Assembly: GCA_002733505.1 (NCBI GenBank)
Contig: NVVW01000020.1
Coordinates: 1-52,026 of the forward strand
Source: Methylophaga sp.
GTDB taxonomy: Bacteria > Pseudomonadota > Gammaproteobacteria > Nitrosococcales > Methylophagaceae
Length of the DNA stretch: 52,026 bases
Reading direction: 5' to 3'
Shown here: one piece after another, positions 47,801-52,026 of the stretch
Numbering within the stretch: position 1 is the stretch's first letter
Layout: each line of letters opens with the position of its first letter
Translations under genes and position numbers: made by a program
The notes under the pieces: model-generated
Seen by the model: the letters and a program-made list of their open reading frames with translations, nothing else
Told to the model about the DNA's origin: nothing
Database searches by the model: none

Positions 47801-48001
47801 ATAAGTCACCTGATCTTCAACAACCTGAGGTGCTTGTCCTGGATAACTGGTTTTTATAATTACCTGAACATCTGATAAATCAGGGATCGCATCTAAAGGT
47901 GTGTTTTTAACGGAATAAAGCCCGACTCCAACGATAATTAACGTAGCTAAAATTACAAAAAAACGATTATTAATTGACCAACGGATCAATGCTGTAATCA
48001 T
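44876..48001 (-). CDS. cusA: CusA/SilA-type copper/silver RND efflux pump
   Basis: A 1041-residue inner-membrane proton-driven transporter of the heavy-metal RND group. The charged residues of helix 4 are in [22 protein letters not shown]. The Cu(I)/Ag(I)-type periplasmic block [15 protein letters not shown] and [26 protein letters not shown] supplies the methionines that line the metal path in CusA. It forms a trans-envelope complex with CusB and the outer-membrane channel encoded upstream. The start overlaps the cusB end by one base. Confidence 0.94.
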   Translation of the reverse strand: [1041 protein letters not shown]

Positions 48002-49512
48002 TATTCAACCTCCTTATTGGTATGAGGTTTTATTTCTTTAATTACAAAACTGTCGTTATCAATTTCAAAGCGAAAATCAACCTTCTGTCCTTTAGCCAAC
48101 TGACTCAAATCTATATCATCATCAGCTATAAAATCCAACGTAGCTTCATCTCTATTCCATTTGGGTATGGATCCACGTGTGATATTAATCATTCTATGTG
48201 TAGGCATAATTAAATTAATCATACCTTCAACTTCTGCTGAAGGATTTTCTACTTCAACAGCGGCTTTCATATCCGCTCTCATACCATTCATCTCATGATT
48301 CATTCTTTTAAAATCAGATGTTTTACTGGATTCAGAATCGATCAAAAATTGAGCTGAAACTACAATGTTATCGCCATCATTTATACCTTCTAATATCTCA
48401 ATATAATCATTATCTGAACGTCCTATTTTTACCATTATTGATTTAAATGAACCCTCACCCAAGGCTAATACCACTCTGTCCATATCCCCTGTTCGAATAA
48501 CGGCCTCTCGAGGTAGCATTAAAATAGGCTCTTCAACTCCCATATGAATAATGACCTGAGTAAACATATTAGGCATCAGCAGTTTATCTTTATTATCAAA
48601 ACGCAGTCTTACACGCAAAGTCCGGGTAGTTTGATCTAAGGTAGGGTAAATATAATCCACCTTTCCTTGCCATTCTCTACCAGGGAGATAAGACAAGGTC
48701 ATCGTTACAGGCAATCCTACTTTTACCTGTTCGGCTTGACGCTCAAAAATCTCTGCTTGTACCCATACTTCATCAATCTGACCAATTGTCATCATTGATG
48801 TCTCAGGTTTGACAAAAAAACCTTCACGAATATTAAGCATGGTCACTACGCCAGATTGCGGTGCGTAGAATGTGACAGACTGCTTCACTTTTCGTGTTTT
48901 TTTCAAACTTGCTATAAACCATGCTGAAACATTTAATGCCTTCAGTCTGGTTTGTGCCGCACGAATTAATCGCTCATTTTTACGTTGCAACGCAATTAGC
49001 AACTCTTCTTGGGCATTCACCAAATTAGGTGAATAGAGCGTGTAGAGTGCTTGTCCCTTTTTTACCGGATCTCCCGTCGCCTTGACATAGAGCTTTTCAA
49101 CCCAACCTTCAACACGTGGATGAACATGAATTAATTTATCTTCATCGTATTGCACATAGCCCACTGTCTTTATTTCGCTCTTAAGCGACTGACGTATAAC
49201 TTGCGTGATACGAACGCCCAAGTTATTCACTACATCAGGAGAAATTCTAACCGTTCCTGACTCCTCATCTATTCCTAGTGGACTGTCAGCATATATTGGA
49301 AGCAAATCCATACCCATAGGTGATTTACCGGGCTTATCTCTTTTAAAGTCAGGATTCATCGGTGCAACCCAATAAAGTGGCTCCTTTTTATCCATTTGTT
49401 CCATTGATAGTGATGAAGACATATTTAGAAATTCAGGAAATAAATAGTAAACCGAACCACCCCCCAAAACAGAACCAATAACAACTAACAATAGACTTTG
49501 TAGTATTTTCAT
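48001..49512 (-). CDS. cusB: CusB-type membrane fusion protein with degenerate CusF-like tail
   Basis: A 503-residue periplasmic adaptor with an N-terminal membrane anchor (about 4-27). Metal-binding repeat YWVAPMNPDFKRDKPGKSPM (47-66) supplies Met ligands. Barrel-sandwich and hairpin domains follow (VGYVQYDEDKLIHVHPRVEG, ALYTLYSPNLVNAQEELL). From residue 426 a CusF-like domain is fused (GMINLIMPTHRMINITRGSI). Its metal site is altered: where CusF has H36, W44, M47 and M49, this protein reads Arg, Arg, Ala and Leu (ITRGSIPKWNRDEATL, 454-459 covering the W-x-x-M-T-M region). So the domain probably no longer binds Cu(I). Confidence 0.9.
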   Translation of the reverse strand: MKILQSLLLVVIGSVLGGGSVYYLFPEFLNMSSSLSMEQMDKKEPLYWVAPMNPDFKRDKPGKSPMGMDLLPIYADSPLGIDEESGTVRISPDVVNNLGVRITQVIRQSLKSEIKTVGYVQYDEDKLIHVHPRVEGWVEKLYVKATGDPVKKGQALYTLYSPNLVNAQEELLIALQRKNERLIRAAQTRLKALNVSAWFIASLKKTRKVKQSVTFYAPQSGVVTMLNIREGFFVKPETSMMTIGQIDEVWVQAEIFERQAEQVKVGLPVTMTLSYLPGREWQGKVDYIYPTLDQTTRTLRVRLRFDNKDKLLMPNMFTQVIIHMGVEEPILMLPREAVIRTGDMDRVVLALGEGSFKSIMVKIGRSDNDYIEILEGINDGDNIVVSAQFLIDSESSKTSDFKRMNHEMNGMRADMKAAVEVENPSAEVEGMINLIMPTHRMINITRGSIPKWNRDEATLDFIADDDIDLSQLAKGQKVDFRFEIDNDSFVIKEIKPHTNKEVE

Positions 49513-50906
49513 TACTGATCTCCCTGCGGAATTGAATCGTAACTTGTCACCAAATAATAATTAAGCTGGGCAACCATTTTTTGCTTATCAACTTCAATAT
49601 TCAATTTTTCGATCTCGGCATCAAGCACATCAATTCGTGCCCGTACCACCTCTGCAAAGTCACCTTCATCATTGGTATATGCTGTTAAGGCAGCGTCTGC
49701 TTGCTCATGAATTTTAGGTAAAAGATCTTGTTGGTATAAGTCAGAACGTTGCTGAAGGCGATTTAACTGAACCTTAGCGGATTGAAATGCAGCTATCATT
49801 TTACGTAGTAATAGCCATTTCTGAGTTTTGACGGCCTCTGCCTCTGAGATAGCAGCTTGCACATATTTATCTTGCTTATTTTCCGTAAATATTGGTAAAT
49901 CGAAATTAATACCAAACGATACAAAATCTGCCCGACTTCTTCCTGAAGGTGTATCAGATCGGAAACTATAAGCAGCATTCAAACCCCATTGTAATTTATA
50001 TTTCTGCTGTGCTAATTGAATATCTGTTTGACTTGCCTGAACTCGACTTTCTAATGCCAAAACGGATGGATGCTCCACAAAATAAGTAGCGAGGCTTTCT
50101 AGCAGGCGATCATTTTTCATGTTAAGAAAATCAGCTTTCTTTAATTCAATCTGAGGTAATCGTTTACTATCAATTTCAATCATTTCTGTAGTACTAATTA
50201 AATTCAAATCGATATATTGTTCTACAAACTGCCCACCAACCCATCGCGATAGGTTTTTTTGGGCAACATCTTGTTGCTGTCTTAACTGTGTTAGTCGATC
50301 GTCTAAACGCGTCAATTCAAGCTGAGCTCTAATGACATCTTGTTGTTGAGTACCACCATAGGCTGTTGAATAGCTTACTTCCGAAATATCAAGCAACTGC
50401 TCAAATAAGTCTCGATCCAGCTCAATAAGACGAATACTTTCTTTCGCATTAAAAGCATCAAGCCATAGCTTTGCCACAATCACATTAATTTGGGCTTTTC
50501 TATCAGCACGCAAATGTGGGTTTTGACTACTCAACAATTGTAGTTTTTTGCTTTGTAACGTTAAGGTTTCACCTCGAGGAAACATTTGACTAATCCCCGC
50601 TCTTAACTGAGTCATATTTTCCTGATTATAATCAAACCCATCAGTAGGTAAATTGAGAAGACTAAGCGATACTACAGGATCGGGCAATGTACCTACAGCA
50701 ACTGATTTTGAAAGTAATGCATCTTGCCTAAACTTATTTTCCACCAACCATAGATCATTCCTATGTGCTAGGTCAATGGCCAAATCTAGTGATAATAATC
50801 TGCCTATTTCATCAGCATATAGCGATATTGAACTGAAAAATATAAACGGTAATGTAAGCAGGCAAATAGTTTTCTTTGCCTTAATAAGAACATATGAAAT
50901 TTTCAT
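49512..50906 (-). CDS. cusC: Outer-membrane efflux channel (TolC family, CusC-like)
   Basis: A 464-residue TolC-fold protein with a signal peptide (1-31, cleavage near LYADE). Two repeated helical OEP segments: LDLAIDLAHRNDLWLVENKF and onward, and SRVQASQTDIQLAQQKYKLQWGLNAAYSF and onward. There is no lipobox cysteine as in E. coli CusC, so it is a soluble-signal type. Its stop codon overlaps the cusB start by one base. Identity as CusC rests on context. Confidence 0.88.
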   Translation of the reverse strand: MKISYVLIKAKKTICLLTLPFIFFSSISLYADEIGRLLSLDLAIDLAHRNDLWLVENKFRQDALLSKSVAVGTLPDPVVSLSLLNLPTDGFDYNQENMTQLRAGISQMFPRGETLTLQSKKLQLLSSQNPHLRADRKAQINVIVAKLWLDAFNAKESIRLIELDRDLFEQLLDISEVSYSTAYGGTQQQDVIRAQLELTRLDDRLTQLRQQQDVAQKNLSRWVGGQFVEQYIDLNLISTTEMIEIDSKRLPQIELKKADFLNMKNDRLLESLATYFVEHPSVLALESRVQASQTDIQLAQQKYKLQWGLNAAYSFRSDTPSGRSRADFVSFGINFDLPIFTENKQDKYVQAAISEAEAVKTQKWLLLRKMIAAFQSAKVQLNRLQQRSDLYQQDLLPKIHEQADAALTAYTNDEGDFAEVVRARIDVLDAEIEKLNIEVDKQKMVAQLNYYLVTSYDSIPQGDQ

Positions 50907-50992
50907 TTTATTTCTCTACCTAACTACTAAACCTAATGTTTAGTCATAAAATCATAAATCGGGATAAATAAAATAATCCCGACAAGAAGATT

Positions 50993-51043
50993 CTTAGGGT
51001 AAAAGTATGCTTATCTGCAAACTGCAGACATACTGACCCTAAG
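50993..51043. terminator. Long hairpin between leader protein gene and cusC
   Basis: CTTAGGGT (50993-51000) pairs with ACCCTAAG (51036-51043), and inner segments AAGTATG/CATACT and TCTGCA/TGCAGA extend it to a long stem. It begins two bases after the stop codon of the 51045 gene. Without a strong T-run it may act as partial terminator or mRNA-stability hairpin rather than full stop. Confidence 0.5.
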
Positions 51044-51044
51044 G

Positions 51045-51413
51045 TTAGCTAAAGATGGGTGGTCGAAATAAAGAGGATGCCTGTGCTTGCATCAAAACAA
51101 ACAGGTAAGTAGAACTTGGACTATCAATAAATGCATCCGTGCCTTGTTTAACGATATCACTGACAATAACCAGTGAATGACAGCCCATTACATCGCAATG
51201 ACAATCTGTCACACAACACGAATTGCTGGTTTGTATACTTGAAGTATTGCTCGCATCATTTTCCATAGAATGCATCATCGTATGATGACTGCTCATTTCT
51301 GATGGTACAGAAGTATGTTCATTATTGGAAGATGAAGCAGCCACAACCAAGCTAGCCTGTTGAATAAAAAACAAGCTGAAGAAAACCCAAAACAGTGTAT
51401 TTCTTTTTTTCAT
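51045..51413 (-). CDS. His/Met/Cys-rich exported protein heading the copper operon
   Basis: A 122-residue protein starting at MKKRNTLFWVFFSLFFIQQA with a signal peptide to about VVAA. The mature part is rich in metal ligands: SEMSSHHTMMHSMEN and SCCVTDCHCDVMGCH. The C-terminus SLFRPPIFS is like that of small proteins often found at the head of cus/cop operons. Likely periplasmic copper sequestration or sensing, which is inferred from composition and position. The upstream in-frame extension (to 51488) has no ribosome-binding site. Confidence 0.7.
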   Translation of the reverse strand: MKKRNTLFWVFFSLFFIQQASLVVAASSSNNEHTSVPSEMSSHHTMMHSMENDASNTSSIQTSNSCCVTDCHCDVMGCHSLVIVSDIVKQGTDAFIDSPSSTYLFVLMQAQASSLFRPPIFS

Positions 51414-51471
51414 AAATGTAATGGTAGCACTAATTAAAATCTTGGTGTAGTAGAAATATTGACCGTATCTT

Positions 51472-51489
51472 ATTGTTGTCAGCAACAAT
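51472..51489. promoter_or_regulatory. Perfect palindrome upstream of the copper operon
   Basis: ATTGTTG-TCAG-CAACAAT is an exact inverted repeat of seven bases each side, about 60 bases before the first gene. Its place suits an operator for a copper-responsive repressor or activator, but it resembles no consensus I can name and could belong to the IS21 end. Confidence 0.35.
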
Positions 51490-51917
51490 GCAAAAATGAC
51501 CCCTTAACACCATAGTAAAATTGCCCCCCTTGGGCGATCATTACGATCTTTTAATAAAATGGATCGTATTACTATGTTGACCAAGGACATGGCATTAAAG
51601 CCATTGCCAGACAACTTGGTATTTCAAAAAATACCGTGCGTAAATATTTAAAGCAGCCCATCGTGTTGCCCGCTTACACGCCAAGACCTAACAGGCCGAC
51701 TAAACTCTGTCCGTATAAGCCCTATATTCTGGAACGGATCGAGGCGGCTAAACCGCATTGGATCCCGGCTACGGTATTATTGCGTGAGGTCAAGGAGCAA
51801 GGTTATGAGGGTGGTCTTACCCGTCTGCGTAGCTTTATCTTTCCCTATAAACAAGCCAAATATGATCCGGTTGTACGTTTTGAAACGGAACCTAGTGTGC
51901 AAATGCATGATTATTAG
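51490..51917 (+). pseudogene. IS21-family end and truncated istA
   Basis: After a short IS21-like end (AATGACCCC, AAATTGCCCCCCTTGGG) the IstA N-terminus reads, from about 51561, YVDQGHGIKAIARQLGISKN and TVRKYLKQPIVLPAYTPRPN, then KPHWIPATVLLREVKEQGYEGG, typical of the IstA helix-turn-helix region. A start codon in this frame is missing (the ATG nearby is in another frame), and the protein is cut near residue 115 at a junction with IS3 sequence around 51910. Confidence 0.7.
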
Positions 51918-52001
51918 ACCACAACAACCTTCTTCCACCATGAGTTTGGCGTAATCAAGCTTTTGTTCTGGTGTAAATGTTATTCGTTCTTTTCTGGGCA
52001 T
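51912..52001 (-). mobile_element. IS3-family orfA fragment at the window end
   Basis: ATG at 52001 with AGGAAAC upstream gives MPRKERITFTPEQKLDYAKL and MVEEGC, the start of an IS3-type OrfA. It is cut after about 26 residues where it meets the IS21 piece. Sequence to 52026 is the element's leader. Confidence 0.6.
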
Positions 52002-52026
52002 TGTCGTTTCCTAATAAAACTGGGTA

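Noticed and set aside
1..52026. CRISPR arrays, rRNA genes, replication origin
   Set aside because: No regularly spaced direct repeats, rRNA sequence or DnaA-box cluster noticed.

Overview
The window looks like a chromosomal stretch of a fairly AT-rich gammaproteobacterium. The order mutS / pncC-recA-recX-alaS-lysC-csrA-tRNA-Ser-tRNA-Arg is a classic gammaproteobacterial backbone, and the protein sequences fit that class. A Thiotrichales/Piscirickettsiaceae-type relative is my guess, not something I can prove. No rRNA, CRISPR array or replication origin was seen.

Layout. (1) 0.2-11.7 kb: soluble pyrophosphatase, an odd GTPase-like/receiver-like gene pair, a TauE-type exporter, a membrane ion-pumping pyrophosphatase, an Fe(III) ABC importer (fbpCBA) beside a possible Fur-controlled periplasmic protein, and an RluA-type pseudouridine synthase. 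(2) 11.7-20.1 kb: small exported proteins, a MIF-like tautomerase, proS, fumC, a lytic transglycosylase, a nitroreductase, and a phosphodiesterase gene framed by about 148-bp inverted repeats, then a truncated vapB antitoxin. (3) 20.2-29.4 kb: the core DNA-repair/translation block. (4) 29.4-32.45 kb: a decayed integrative element next to tRNA-Arg (integrase, excisionase-like gene, a 5'-truncated unknown gene) and nested remains of IS3- and IS30-type elements. (5) 32.6-40.4 kb: an anaerobic-biosynthesis cluster: class III ribonucleotide reductase with its glycyl-radical domain on a separate 56-residue ORF, its activase, pdxS-pdxT, mog, and the O2-independent ubiquinone genes ubiT and ubiUV. (6) 40.4-41.2 kb: a frameshifted delta-type carbonic anhydrase relic. 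(7) 41.2-51.5 kb: a copper/silver resistance operon (P-type ATPase, DUF2231-like frameshifted gene, CusABC-like RND pump, His/Met/Cys-rich leader protein) bracketed by IS21-type remnants. (8) The end: broken IS21 and IS3 pieces.

Main message. Region 5 gathers genes that let dNTP, PLP and ubiquinone synthesis run without oxygen, and its promoters carry near-perfect FNR boxes (32593-32606 and 38379-38392). Two NrdR boxes (32609-32624, 32640-32655) lie where a repressor would block the nrdD promoter. The split nrdD is the most unusual gene structure. A second theme is small mobile repeats: at least two MITE-like families, several of which end exactly at, or supply, the stop codon of the neighbouring gene (hppA, fumC, pncC and a small membrane protein).
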